From: JAIBBG01 sp046304755
Lineage (GTDB): Bacteria; Bacteroidota; Bacteroidia; Flavobacteriales_D; Sanyastnellaceae
Direction of reading: 5' to 3'
Assembly (NCBI GenBank): GCA_046304755.1
Contig: JBKCDO010000143.1
Location: forward strand, 1 to 20,289
DNA: 20,289 nucleotides
Shown here one piece after another: positions 8,602-16,958 of the stretch. Below the pieces are notes generated by a model. That model saw only the letters and a list, made by a program, of their open reading frames with translations. It searched no databases and was not told the origin of the DNA. A program made the translations under genes and the position numbers. How positions within the stretch are numbered: position 1 is the stretch's first letter; every line of letters starts with the position of its first letter.

Positions 8602-9737
8602 TGCACGTGTTGCTGCTCACCGATAGTTATCCAAACGCCTACCTTCCCGGGCAAGGCAGCTTTGTGCATGATCAGGCGCAGTGTTTGGCCTCGCAGGGAA
8701 TGCATGTTGGTGTTTTGGCGCTTATTCCTGTCTCCTGGAATGATTTGCTCAAAAAGGGATTTCGTGATTTGAAAATTACTGCGCGCAAGGAAGAAGGGAT
8801 TTCCGTATATCAGCGTTGCTATGCTCAGATTCCAAGGTTGTATCGTTATCCGATTCATAAAAGTTTGACTGCAGGAAAACCAATGGTCAAGCGCTATGTT
8901 GCCGAATTCGGTAAGCCTGATGTGCTGCACGTACACGGATTTCACTGTGCGGCGTTAGCCTTTTGGGTTGCAAAGGAATACGAAATCCCATTGGTCGTCA
9001 CCGAGCACAATTCACGCATTTTAAACGGCACGCTCGACCAAGCACGGTTGCGAGTTGCCGTGGATCTGTATCAGAGGGCCAACGCATGCATCGCAGTAAG
9101 TCGCGCGTTGGCAAAGAGAATGGAAGCGCTAGCCGGCCGTTCCATTGAAGTTGTTCCCAATGTGATTGATACCGATTTTTTCACACCCGGAATGCTAAGG
9201 CAGGAGTGCGTTTTTTTATCTGCAGGGAATTTTACAGCCAACAAAAATCAGCTGTTGCAATTGCAGGCGTTCGCAGCAGCACGAAATCAAATGCCGGATG
9301 CACAGCTATGGTTAGCGGGAGATGGTGAAATGCTCGAAGTGTGCAAGAAGTATGTGCTCGAGCATGATCTCTCCAATAGCGTTGCATTTCTTGGAAGGCT
9401 TAGTCGAGAGGCGTTGAGAGATCGCATGCAGCAAGCACGAGTCTTTTTAATCAGCAGTCAGCACGAAACGTTTGGTGTTGTGGCCATAGAGGCGATGTCA
9501 TGCGGATTACACGTAATCGCTACGCGCTGCGGTGGCCCGGAAGATATTCTTATGGAGAATGGTCGGCTTACTGCGCACGACACTGAATCATTTGCGCAAG
9601 CGATGATAGATGCATTCACAAGACAATCGGAATTTCCCTCACACGTCAATCGCCAATATGCGTTAGCGCATTTTGGTCAGTCTGCTGTAGGCAGCGCTTT
9701 GCGTAGTCTATATTCGCGCATCATCCGACAAGCATGA
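8601..9737 (+). CDS. Family 4 glycosyltransferase
   Basis: The 378-aa product is a retaining GT-B enzyme of family GT4. The acceptor domain opens with VLLLTDSYPNAYLPGQGSFVHDQA, where the Gly-containing loop precedes the first helix, and has VLHVHGFHCAALAF and VTEHNS in the middle. The donor domain begins near VPNVIDTDFFTPG, continues with SAGNFTANKNQLLQLQAFA, and ends with the EX7E motif ETFGVVAIE followed by AMSCGLHVIATRCGGPEDIL. It would add a nucleotide-activated sugar to a growing lipid-linked oligosaccharide on the cytoplasmic face. Start ATG overlaps the upstream stop by 1 nt, and the gene overlaps the following GT4 by 4 nt (ATGA), so translation is probably coupled. The sugar donor cannot be predicted. 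Confidence 0.92.
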   Translation: MHVLLLTDSYPNAYLPGQGSFVHDQAQCLASQGMHVGVLALIPVSWNDLLKKGFRDLKITARKEEGISVYQRCYAQIPRLYRYPIHKSLTAGKPMVKRYVAEFGKPDVLHVHGFHCAALAFWVAKEYEIPLVVTEHNSRILNGTLDQARLRVAVDLYQRANACIAVSRALAKRMEALAGRSIEVVPNVIDTDFFTPGMLRQECVFLSAGNFTANKNQLLQLQAFAAARNQMPDAQLWLAGDGEMLEVCKKYVLEHDLSNSVAFLGRLSREALRDRMQQARVFLISSQHETFGVVAIEAMSCGLHVIATRCGGPEDILMENGRLTAHDTESFAQAMIDAFTRQSEFPSHVNRQYALAHFGQSAVGSALRSLYSRIIRQA

Positions 9738-10852
9738 GTCTTCAACGCCCTATACGCGTGTGTCATTTTTCCTCGGTACATCCGTGGTCGGATATCCGCG
9801 TTTTTCATAAGGAGTGTGTTTCTCTTGCGGCAGCAGGCATGGATGTTACGCTCATTGCGGTGGGCGAGAATAATGATGAGTTTCGCGAGCATGGTGTGCA
9901 GGTCATTGCCATGAAGAATACGTTCCGTGGACGCCGCAACCGTGCCACCAAATTCGCTCAGTCAGTGGTGGAGCGGGCGATGCAACTCGATGCTGATATC
10001 TATCATTTTCACGATCCGGAGTTGTTGCGTTTTGCCGGCAGTTTCTCGGCGAAGGGCAAGCGTATTATCTACGACGTGCACGAAGATTTGCCACGTCAAA
10101 TCATGACCAAGCAATGGATTCCGCTCTGGTTGAGAAGACCATTATCCTCGTTGGTGGAGCTTTGGGAAAATCGTGCTGCACGCAAAGTATCTGCTATCGT
10201 TGCAGTGACGCCAATCATTCGTGATCGATTTGTTCCAACCGGTAATCCCGTAACGTGCATTTTCAATGCACCTATGTTGAGCGAGTTTAATCTGGATATC
10301 AAGCCGGATTATACTGCACATCGCCTGATTTATATCGGACTTATTTCGCGCAAGCGCGGCATCATTGAATTGTTGCAAGCACTGGAGCATATCGATGGGC
10401 GCCTGCATTTGGCAGGAAAGTTTGAAGATGAGTCATTGCGCAACCAGTGCATGCAAATGACTGCCTGGAGTAAGGTAGATTATCATGGTGTTGTGGGCAG
10501 AGCTGAGATTGTGCGATTGCTCAGTGAGTCTTCGCTCGGCATGGTGACGCTTCATCCGACCATCAGCTATCAAGAGTCTTATCCTATCAAGATGTTTGAA
10601 TACATGGGTGCCGGTCTGCCGGTGCTGGCCTCTGATTTTCCGTTGTGGGAATCGATTGTTGTGCAGGAGCAAACCGGCATTTGTGTTGATCCGATGGACA
10701 TTCATCTCATTGCTCGCATCGCGAATGAATTATTGAATGATCCACAATTGGCTGCAACTATGGGTGCCAAGGGAAAAGCTTACGTGCGTGAGCGTTTCAA
10801 TTGGGAAGCAGAAGCTAAGAAGCTTGTCGAATTTTATCATTCTCTATCCTGA
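9734..10852 (+). CDS. Second family 4-type glycosyltransferase
   Basis: This 372-aa protein is another GT-B glycosyltransferase, clearly distinct from the one before it. N-terminal features are VCHFSSVHPWSDIRVFHKEC, IYHFHDPELLRFA and IIYDVHEDLPRQI, a pattern seen in envelope-polysaccharide GT4 enzymes. The second domain has LIYIGLISRKRGIIELLQAL, then the EX7E motif as ESYPIKMFE, followed by YMGAGLPVLASDFPLWESIV. It ends WEAEAKKLVEFY, a common GT4 C-terminus. It starts inside the stop of the upstream gene (ATGA) and is followed after 5 bp by a GT2. It presumably adds one residue of the repeat unit; the donor is unknown. Confidence 0.9.
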   Translation: MSLQRPIRVCHFSSVHPWSDIRVFHKECVSLAAAGMDVTLIAVGENNDEFREHGVQVIAMKNTFRGRRNRATKFAQSVVERAMQLDADIYHFHDPELLRFAGSFSAKGKRIIYDVHEDLPRQIMTKQWIPLWLRRPLSSLVELWENRAARKVSAIVAVTPIIRDRFVPTGNPVTCIFNAPMLSEFNLDIKPDYTAHRLIYIGLISRKRGIIELLQALEHIDGRLHLAGKFEDESLRNQCMQMTAWSKVDYHGVVGRAEIVRLLSESSLGMVTLHPTISYQESYPIKMFEYMGAGLPVLASDFPLWESIVVQEQTGICVDPMDIHLIARIANELLNDPQLAATMGAKGKAYVRERFNWEAEAKKLVEFYHSLS

Positions 10853-10857
10853 AGGCA

Positions 10858-11871
10858 ATGAAGTTCCGTGTCGTGATTCCCTGTAGAAACGAAGTGACTT
10901 ACATCGGTAAGTGTATCGCCTCGTTGTTGGAAGCACGTCGCGGTGATTTGACGTTGTCGATTGTGGTGGCCGACGGCATGAGTGATGATGGCACACGCGA
11001 TGAAGTATTGCGCATTGCTGCCATGCATCCTGAGGTTCGCTTGATGGATAATGTTCAGCGAACTACGCCATTTGCATTGAACTTGGGACTGCGCGATCTG
11101 GACTATGATGTGGGAATAATACTTGGGGCACATGCGGAAGTATCGCCCGGTTTTTTGACGGAAAATGCGCGTGTATTGCGCGAGCATCCGGAGGTAGGAT
11201 GTGCAGGTGGAATCATCACGAACATGCATGAGAACGAAATGGCGCGTGTCATTTCGCTGGCCATGTCTTCGCCTTTTGGAGTTGGCAATGCTCACTTCCG
11301 CACAGGCGGTAAATCAGGGTACGTGGATACTGTAGCTTTCGGAGCGTATCGTCGCGAGGTGTTCGAACGTGTTGGTTTTTTTGATGAAGAACTCGCGCGC
11401 AATCAGGATGATGAATTCAACTACCGGGTGACACAAGCCGGATTTAAGATTTTCCTTGATCCCGCTATTGAGTCGCAGTATTACGTGCGCGGTTCGTTGA
11501 GCAAATTATACAAACAGTATTTCCAGTACGGCTATTGGAAGGTGTTTGTCAACCGCAAGCATGGCGCGATTACAACGTTGCGTCAGTTGGCTCCGCCGCT
11601 CTGGATGTTGTTTGTTTCACTCGGCTGGCTTGGGTTTTTGATTCATCCAATACTTGGCTGGAGTTATGTCGGTATGATTGTGCTTTATATCGGCCTTGCC
11701 AAATGGACTGCCTTCCGTTCTGCCGGTTTCAATCTATCGCTGGTAGTTAAGCTCATCGCGTGTTATGGAATCTTACACGCATCCTATGGGTGGGGTTACT
11801 TAAAGGGTATAGTTCACTTCTATTTTCTACGACGCAATCCGACTGAGGGAAGTCAGCGATTGACGCGGTAG
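10858..11871 (+). CDS. Membrane-anchored family 2 glycosyltransferase, ExoA-like
   Basis: The 337-aa product has an N-terminal GT-A domain. It starts FRVVIPCRNEVTYIGKCIASLL, with the nucleotide-binding strand VVADGMSDDGTRDEV, and has TVAFGAYRREVFERVGFFDE and NQDDEFNYRV, the latter holding the expected catalytic-base Asp. After about residue 235 come two or three hydrophobic segments (LWMLFVSLGWLGFLIHPIL and YVGMIVLYIGLA), so it is held at the inner membrane. The arrangement resembles ExoA of succinoglycan synthesis, by recall. Where such enzymes carry a D-x-H/D metal site, this one reads ILGAHAEVSPGF, with Gly in the first Asp position. It sits 5 bp after the second GT4 and 35 bp before the beta-mannosidase. 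Donor and linkage are unknown. Confidence 0.88.
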   Translation: MKFRVVIPCRNEVTYIGKCIASLLEARRGDLTLSIVVADGMSDDGTRDEVLRIAAMHPEVRLMDNVQRTTPFALNLGLRDLDYDVGIILGAHAEVSPGFLTENARVLREHPEVGCAGGIITNMHENEMARVISLAMSSPFGVGNAHFRTGGKSGYVDTVAFGAYRREVFERVGFFDEELARNQDDEFNYRVTQAGFKIFLDPAIESQYYVRGSLSKLYKQYFQYGYWKVFVNRKHGAITTLRQLAPPLWMLFVSLGWLGFLIHPILGWSYVGMIVLYIGLAKWTAFRSAGFNLSLVVKLIACYGILHASYGWGYLKGIVHFYFLRRNPTEGSQRLTR

Positions 11872-11906
11872 TTCGCCCATGTGTTTTTGTGCGCTATACT
11901 TGCGAT

Positions 11907-14375
11907 ATGCGTTTTCCATTACTGATATTAGTATTCATCTTCACTCACACAGCGTTCGCTCAAAAGAGCTCACCAATCGCTCAAGAGGAGCCTATTGCAT
12001 CCTCGGAGTACGTTCCGTTGAAAGCGGAATGGCAGGTGAGTGAATACGACATCAAACGCCCCGGCAAGCGGCAGCAGTTCATTCCGGCGATTGTTCCGGG
12101 GTGCATTCATACTGACCTCATTCGTGCAGGCCGAATTGACCATCCGTTCACGGGAACTAACGAGAGTGATTGTCAATGGGTCGAAACGAAATCGTGGGTG
12201 TATGAAACACTTCCATTTACGGTGCCTTCGGAAATCTATGCGCGTAATGTTATCAAGATGCGCTTCAATGGACTCGACACGTATGCGAAAGTCGAACTGA
12301 ACGGCGTGGAAATTCTTACTTCCAATAACGCCCATCGTTCGTGGGAGGTGGATGTAAAACCCCATCTAAAACCGGAGGGAAACGTGCTGCGTATCGTGTT
12401 TGAATCAGCCGTTGATCAGGCGCAGGCGCAATTGAGAGAATTGCCTTATCCGCTGCCCGGCGACTCTGTGCGCGCTGTGGTACGCAAGCCACAATTTCAT
12501 TTTGGTTGGGACTGGGGTCCGCGATTGGTGACATGCGGCATCACGAAACCGGTTGAGTGGATTGCCTATGATGATGCGCAATTGAGCGACGTGTATTTCG
12601 AGCAATCACGCATTACCGAGCAAGAAGCGCTGTTGAATTTTCATGCATATATGTCGTCTGTTGCCGCTGATACGTTGGAAGTGCGTTTGCGTAATCGTAC
12701 AACAGGAGGCACATGGTCGGAAAAATTTGCAGTGGTTGCCGGTGAGAATGAAGTCACCTTTCCTATCCGCATTCAAGCGCCGCAGTTGTGGTGGTGCAAC
12801 GGTCAGGGAAGAGCCAATCTGTATGTGTTCGATATCGAACTCGTGAAGAGCAATCGCGTGCTATCGACATACACCAGGCGTGTGGGTGTGAGAGATTTAC
12901 AGTTGATTACCGAACGTGATTCCATTGGTGAGTCGTTCTATTTTCAACTCAATGGTCAGCCTGTTTTTGCCAAGGGTGCCAACTACATTCCGCTTCGCTA
13001 TTTCCCCGGTGAAGCTACCGAGGCAGATTATCGAAAGCTCATTCAGCAGTGCAAGGATGCACACATCAACATGCTGCGCGTGTGGGGAGGTGGTGTTTAC
13101 GAAGATGATATTTTCTACGATTTGTGTGATCAGAATGGCATCATGATATGGCACGACTTCATGTTTGCCTGCAGCATGTATCCGGGCGATGACGCATTCC
13201 TTCAGAATGTTTCTGCTGAAGCAACTGAACAGGTAAGGCGACTGCGCAGTCATCCTTGCATTGCACTGTGGTGCGGTAACAATGAGAACTCGGAAGGCTG
13301 GGAGCGCTGGGACTGGAAATCGGGTCTGAGTGAAGCACAAGTCACCGGCGTGCAGGAAGCGTATGATGCCGTGTTCAAACGTATGCTTCCGGAAATCGTC
13401 GCGCAACATACAACCTCAGATTATTGGGAGAGTTCGCCGCGACTAGGCCGAGGTGATGCGCGCAGCATCATGGAAGGTGATTCGCATTACTGGGGCGTAT
13501 GGCACGATGGCGAACCCTTTGAAGTGCTGCAAGCCAAGGTGCCGCGATTCATGAGTGAGTTCGGCATGCAGAGTTATCCTTCTTACGAGGTATTGGAGGA
13601 AATGATGGACGGCGATGAACTCACCATGAAGGATGAGGGTATTGCGCAACACCAAAAGCACAGTCGTGGCTTCTCATTGATGGAGCAGTATATGAACAAT
13701 TGGTATCCTGCTATCAGCGTTGATGATATCGCACTGTATGGAAGCATGACGCAATTGGTGCAAGCGGAGGGAATAGCGATGGGCATCGAGGCGCAGCGAC
13801 GTGCTATGCCTCGCTGCATGGGAACACTTTACTGGCAACTCAATGATGTGTGGCCGGCGTTCAGTTGGAGCGGAATGGATTACAAAGGCACGCCAAAGTT
13901 GTTGCATCACTTGCTGAAGACGGTGTATGCACCGCAACTCATTTCATGCGCAGTCGATGGTGATGAATTAGGTATCTGGTGGATTTCCGATACGCGCATC
14001 GATTCGGATTCCATGGTGTTGGATTACGCTATCTATCACGGTGAGTCGTTCGTCGGACAACCCGATTCGCAGTTGCGCAGCACAGATTCACCCTACTATC
14101 AATCTCCTGCAATGCCCTGCCGCATCCGTTACGGATCACATCGCATTCACGGGATTTTGCTGGAAGATTTGGGAATTGATTCTCCCGAGAACATGATTAT
14201 CGAAGTGCGTATCAGTTATCCCGGTGCTGCTAATCCGACGTTCAAGCGCATTCAAAAGCTGATTCCCAAAAGCGACGAGGCGATTGTTCCCTATCACACA
14301 ACGTACAAATTGTTTGACCCCAAAACCCGCACTTCGCGTGATGAAAGTGTCATCATGTTCAAGAAAGCCTATTGA
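11907..14375 (+). CDS. Secreted GH2 beta-mannosidase
   Basis: This 822-aa enzyme is a family GH2 exo-beta-mannosidase. The ATG at 11907 gives a clean signal peptide (MRFPLLILVFIFTHTAFAQ), which the upstream GTG at 11889 would spoil, so export to periplasm or beyond is likely. The N-terminal sugar-binding jelly roll includes VPGCIHTDLIRAGRIDHPF and FHFGWDWGPRL. The TIM barrel carries KGANYIPLRYFPGEA, NMLRVWGGGVYEDD, CGNNENSEGW with acid/base Glu460, and PRFMSEFGMQSYPS with nucleophile Glu551. A beta-sandwich C-terminal part follows. Length is normal for the family. It is last in the glycan run, 35 bp after the GT2, and its stop codon touches the stop of the convergent PD40 gene. It might trim the glycan made upstream or digest imported mannosides; context alone cannot decide. 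Confidence 0.93.
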   Translation: MRFPLLILVFIFTHTAFAQKSSPIAQEEPIASSEYVPLKAEWQVSEYDIKRPGKRQQFIPAIVPGCIHTDLIRAGRIDHPFTGTNESDCQWVETKSWVYETLPFTVPSEIYARNVIKMRFNGLDTYAKVELNGVEILTSNNAHRSWEVDVKPHLKPEGNVLRIVFESAVDQAQAQLRELPYPLPGDSVRAVVRKPQFHFGWDWGPRLVTCGITKPVEWIAYDDAQLSDVYFEQSRITEQEALLNFHAYMSSVAADTLEVRLRNRTTGGTWSEKFAVVAGENEVTFPIRIQAPQLWWCNGQGRANLYVFDIELVKSNRVLSTYTRRVGVRDLQLITERDSIGESFYFQLNGQPVFAKGANYIPLRYFPGEATEADYRKLIQQCKDAHINMLRVWGGGVYEDDIFYDLCDQNGIMIWHDFMFACSMYPGDDAFLQNVSAEATEQVRRLRSHPCIALWCGNNENSEGWERWDWKSGLSEAQVTGVQEAYDAVFKRMLPEIVAQHTTSDYWESSPRLGRGDARSIMEGDSHYWGVWHDGEPFEVLQAKVPRFMSEFGMQSYPSYEVLEEMMDGDELTMKDEGIAQHQKHSRGFSLMEQYMNNWYPAISVDDIALYGSMTQLVQAEGIAMGIEAQRRAMPRCMGTLYWQLNDVWPAFSWSGMDYKGTPKLLHHLLKTVYAPQLISCAVDGDELGIWWISDTRIDSDSMVLDYAIYHGESFVGQPDSQLRSTDSPYYQSPAMPCRIRYGSHRIHGILLEDLGIDSPENMIIEVRISYPGAANPTFKRIQKLIPKSDEAIVPYHTTYKLFDPKTRTSRDESVIMFKKAY

Positions 14376-15992
14376 TTAGTCTGGAATCACCACATCATAT
14401 TTCACTACGGTCTCACCGGATTCTTTCAGTGTAAGATCGATGCGCTTTTCCTGTGTGAAAGCACCTTTGGAAAGCTTCACGATGTATTCATTGTTGCCGG
14501 GTAGGTTCATTTTAGCGCGACCTACATCGTCTGTCTGCGATTCTGCCACAACTTTTCCGGTTGAAGCATAACACACTTGCACATTGACTTTTTTAATGGG
14601 CTCATTGGAAGTGCTTAAACAGCTCACGAGAATTTGACCGGATGTCGGCACGTCGTAACCATCGGCAAGCAGAGCGTATTTGCTCACATCCACGCGGTAG
14701 ATATCGCGTTCACCGAAACTGTCGTCGTATTCTGCTGCAATGATGAGTGTCTTGTTGTCCTTGGTGAGTGAGAACGTTGATTCTTCGTTCACCGTATTGA
14801 TGGGATAGCCAAGGTTGACCGGGATACTCCACGCACCATTCACTTGTTCTGTTTTGAAAATATCATAGCTGCCCATGGTTTGATGGCCGTTGCTGGCGAA
14901 GAAAAGTGTTTTACCATTGGGGTGAATGAACACGAATTTTTCATCCAAATCGGTATTGATGACTTCGCCCAGGTTTTTAGGGTTAGACCAGTTATCACCA
15001 CGTTTGGTGGAAACGTAAATATCTCCTTGTCCTTCGCCTTCGGGGCGCTCACTGACGAAATACACGGTGTTGCCATCAGCAGTCATCGTAATTGAACCTT
15101 CGAAGTAGGAGGTGTTAATCGGTCGCGGCATTTTTTGCGCTGCGCTCCATTCGTTGGTGCCCGGGCGGTATTCGCTGAAATAGATGTCGCCGGTGGATGA
15201 GACGGTGTTTTTGTATACATACATCCCGTTGCCCGATGGAAACAGGCTCAGCACGGCATCGTAGGTTTCGGTGTTCAAATCACCTTCCACTGCTGTGCTT
15301 TGCGACCATTCGCGTATGCTTTCATCCCATTGGCTATAGTAAATGTCTTCAAAGTATTTGTAGTCGCCTTGTTCATCCATACGCCCGCCTTTGGTATCGT
15401 TTCTGCGCGCGGTGAATACGAGAATTTTGCCATCGGCTGAGATGCTGGGCGTGTAATCATCGTAGCGGGAATTGATTTGATTGCCCATGTTTTCAATGGT
15501 GACTTGCACGGGTTTCTTCATCATCTCCAGGGCATACTTGCATTGGTCACGGTATTGAACGGCAAGTTCGTATTCATAGGTTGATGGTTTTTCTACAGCC
15601 AGAAATGCTTCGAATGCCGCGATGGCCTCAGCAAGGCGAGCCGTGCGATGGTAAATCTGTCCAAGGAAGAATTTGGATTCTGATGATACCGTAGGTTCGA
15701 TGGCCAGCGCTTTTTCATAGTATTCCAGCGCCAGTTTGTATTTCTTCAAATAGTAATTGCACTCGGAGGAACCATAGAGCGCAGCAGCATTGTTGGGGTC
15801 ACTTTGCAACACTTCGCGATAAATCAAAAGGGCGCCGCGCATGTTGTTTTCATTGAATTCATGACGTGCTGCCAGGATGCGCGGTGTTGCCAGTGCGCCA
15901 CCGAAAATACTTTTGGATGTGCTGTCTTTTTGGGCGCTCATGGCGGTAATCAGGCAGCAACTGAGTAAGGCGAGAATCAGAATTCTGGTCAT
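14376..15992 (-). CDS. Secreted TPR and PD40-propeller protein (PorE-like, no OmpA domain)
   Basis: I chose the ATG ending at 15992 because it opens a signal peptide (MTRILILALLSCCLITAMSA) that the longer frame from 16049 would bury. The 538-aa product has two or three TPR units at about residues 35-130 (ALLIYREVLQSDPNNAAALY, ALEYYEKALAIEP, AIAAFEAFLAVE). At least five PD40/WD40-like blades follow at about 160-440 (DDYTPSISADGKILVFTARR, GSITMTADGNTVYFVSERP, FVFIHPNGKTLFFASNG). A C-terminal Ig- or carboxypeptidase-regulatory-like beta domain comes last. Bacteroidota proteins with this order often end in an OmpA peptidoglycan-binding domain and some (PorE) serve the type IX secretion system; here that domain is missing. 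Role is therefore unassigned: a periplasmic or surface scaffold is the best inference. It is divergent from murQ. Confidence 0.8.
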   Translation of the reverse strand: MTRILILALLSCCLITAMSAQKDSTSKSIFGGALATPRILAARHEFNENNMRGALLIYREVLQSDPNNAAALYGSSECNYYLKKYKLALEYYEKALAIEPTVSSESKFFLGQIYHRTARLAEAIAAFEAFLAVEKPSTYEYELAVQYRDQCKYALEMMKKPVQVTIENMGNQINSRYDDYTPSISADGKILVFTARRNDTKGGRMDEQGDYKYFEDIYYSQWDESIREWSQSTAVEGDLNTETYDAVLSLFPSGNGMYVYKNTVSSTGDIYFSEYRPGTNEWSAAQKMPRPINTSYFEGSITMTADGNTVYFVSERPEGEGQGDIYVSTKRGDNWSNPKNLGEVINTDLDEKFVFIHPNGKTLFFASNGHQTMGSYDIFKTEQVNGAWSIPVNLGYPINTVNEESTFSLTKDNKTLIIAAEYDDSFGERDIYRVDVSKYALLADGYDVPTSGQILVSCLSTSNEPIKKVNVQVCYASTGKVVAESQTDDVGRAKMNLPGNNEYIVKLSKGAFTQEKRIDLTLKESGETVVKYDVVIPD

Positions 15993-16148
15993 AGACGAAA
16001 TGTGTTCAAAGAGAAGGACAAGGTAAGTGTTTTCTGAGTGAGGCGGCATTGTGCGAGCCTTACGCTTTGTTAACGGTTCATTTGTAAAAAATTATTGATG
16101 GCCGTTTTCGTGGGCCAATCAATGAAAATACCTTTGAAAAAAAACCAC

Positions 16149-16958
16149 ATGCTTACTACCGAAAGCGATAGCCGTTACGACCGATTGGAGTCAATGTCAA
16201 CAGCCGAATTATTGGCCAATATGAACCGGGAAGATCAAACGGTTCCACTTGCCGTTGCTAAGGCCATTCCGCAAATTGAGCGATTGGTAGAGGCGGTGGT
16301 GAGTGCTATGCAGCGCGGAGGACGTTTGTTCTACCTCGGTGCCGGAACCAGCGGCCGACTTGGCATTGTCGATGCGTCTGAATGTCCACCTACGTATGGC
16401 GTTGAACATGGGCTGGTGATTGGACTGATTGCCGGCGGTGATCGTGCGATTCGTTATCCCGTTGAATTCGCAGAGGACAATCGCGAGCAAGGTTGGTTGG
16501 ATCTTTCAGAGCACGCGATCACCAAAAATGATGTGGTAGTAGGAATCGCAGCATCCGGTGGAACGCCCTACGTGGTTGGTGCGTTGGAAAAGTGTCAAAG
16601 TGAAGGCATCGTCACGGGATGTATCACATGCAACGCGGGATCAGCCGTTACACTCGTAGCGGATTTTCCGATTGAGGTGGTTGTTGGTCCTGAATTCGTA
16701 ACGGGCAGTACGCGCATGAAAAGCGGCACGGCACAGAAGCTTGTGCTCAATATGCTGTCAACTTCTGTGATGATTCGTATGGGACGTGTGCGCGGCAATA
16801 AAATGGTGGACATGCAATTGAGCAACCGCAAGTTGGTGCATCGCGGAACCACGATGGTGATGCAGCAAACAGGCTTGTCGAAGGAGCAGGCCGAGGAATT
16901 ACTTTTGAAGCACGGCAGCGTACGAAAGGCTGTCGATCACGCTAAGGAAAAGCACTAG
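16149..16958 (+). CDS. murQ: N-acetylmuramic acid 6-phosphate etherase MurQ
   Basis: MurQ cleaves the lactyl ether of MurNAc-6-phosphate to GlcNAc-6-phosphate and D-lactate, a cytoplasmic step in peptidoglycan recycling. The SIS domain shows FYLGAGTSGRLGIVDASECPPTYG with Glu78, VEFAEDN with Glu109 (spaced as the two catalytic glutamates of the E. coli enzyme, by recall), AASGGTPYVVGAL, and the family signature GSTRMKSGTAQKLVLNMLST. I placed the start at the ATG at 16149 (MLTTESDSRYDRLESM), matching related Bacteroidota proteins; ATGs at 16122 and 16098 would add a Lys-rich or unconserved leader. The 269-aa length fits. The stop overlaps the GTG of the next gene by 1 nt (TAGTG), so the two are probably translated together. 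Confidence 0.95.
   Translation: MLTTESDSRYDRLESMSTAELLANMNREDQTVPLAVAKAIPQIERLVEAVVSAMQRGGRLFYLGAGTSGRLGIVDASECPPTYGVEHGLVIGLIAGGDRAIRYPVEFAEDNREQGWLDLSEHAITKNDVVVGIAASGGTPYVVGALEKCQSEGIVTGCITCNAGSAVTLVADFPIEVVVGPEFVTGSTRMKSGTAQKLVLNMLSTSVMIRMGRVRGNKMVDMQLSNRKLVHRGTTMVMQQTGLSKEQAEELLLKHGSVRKAVDHAKEKH

Noticed and set aside
8481..8945. 154-codon minus-strand frame across the Wzy-GT4 junction
   Set aside because: Both plus-strand genes are strongly supported by motifs, and the reverse frame shows no family features.
15993..16148. Possible Bacteroidota-type promoters (TTTG / TAnnTTTG) between the PD40 gene and murQ
   Set aside because: Promoters are expected in this divergent gap, but the TTTG-like words present do not have proper spacing in either direction.
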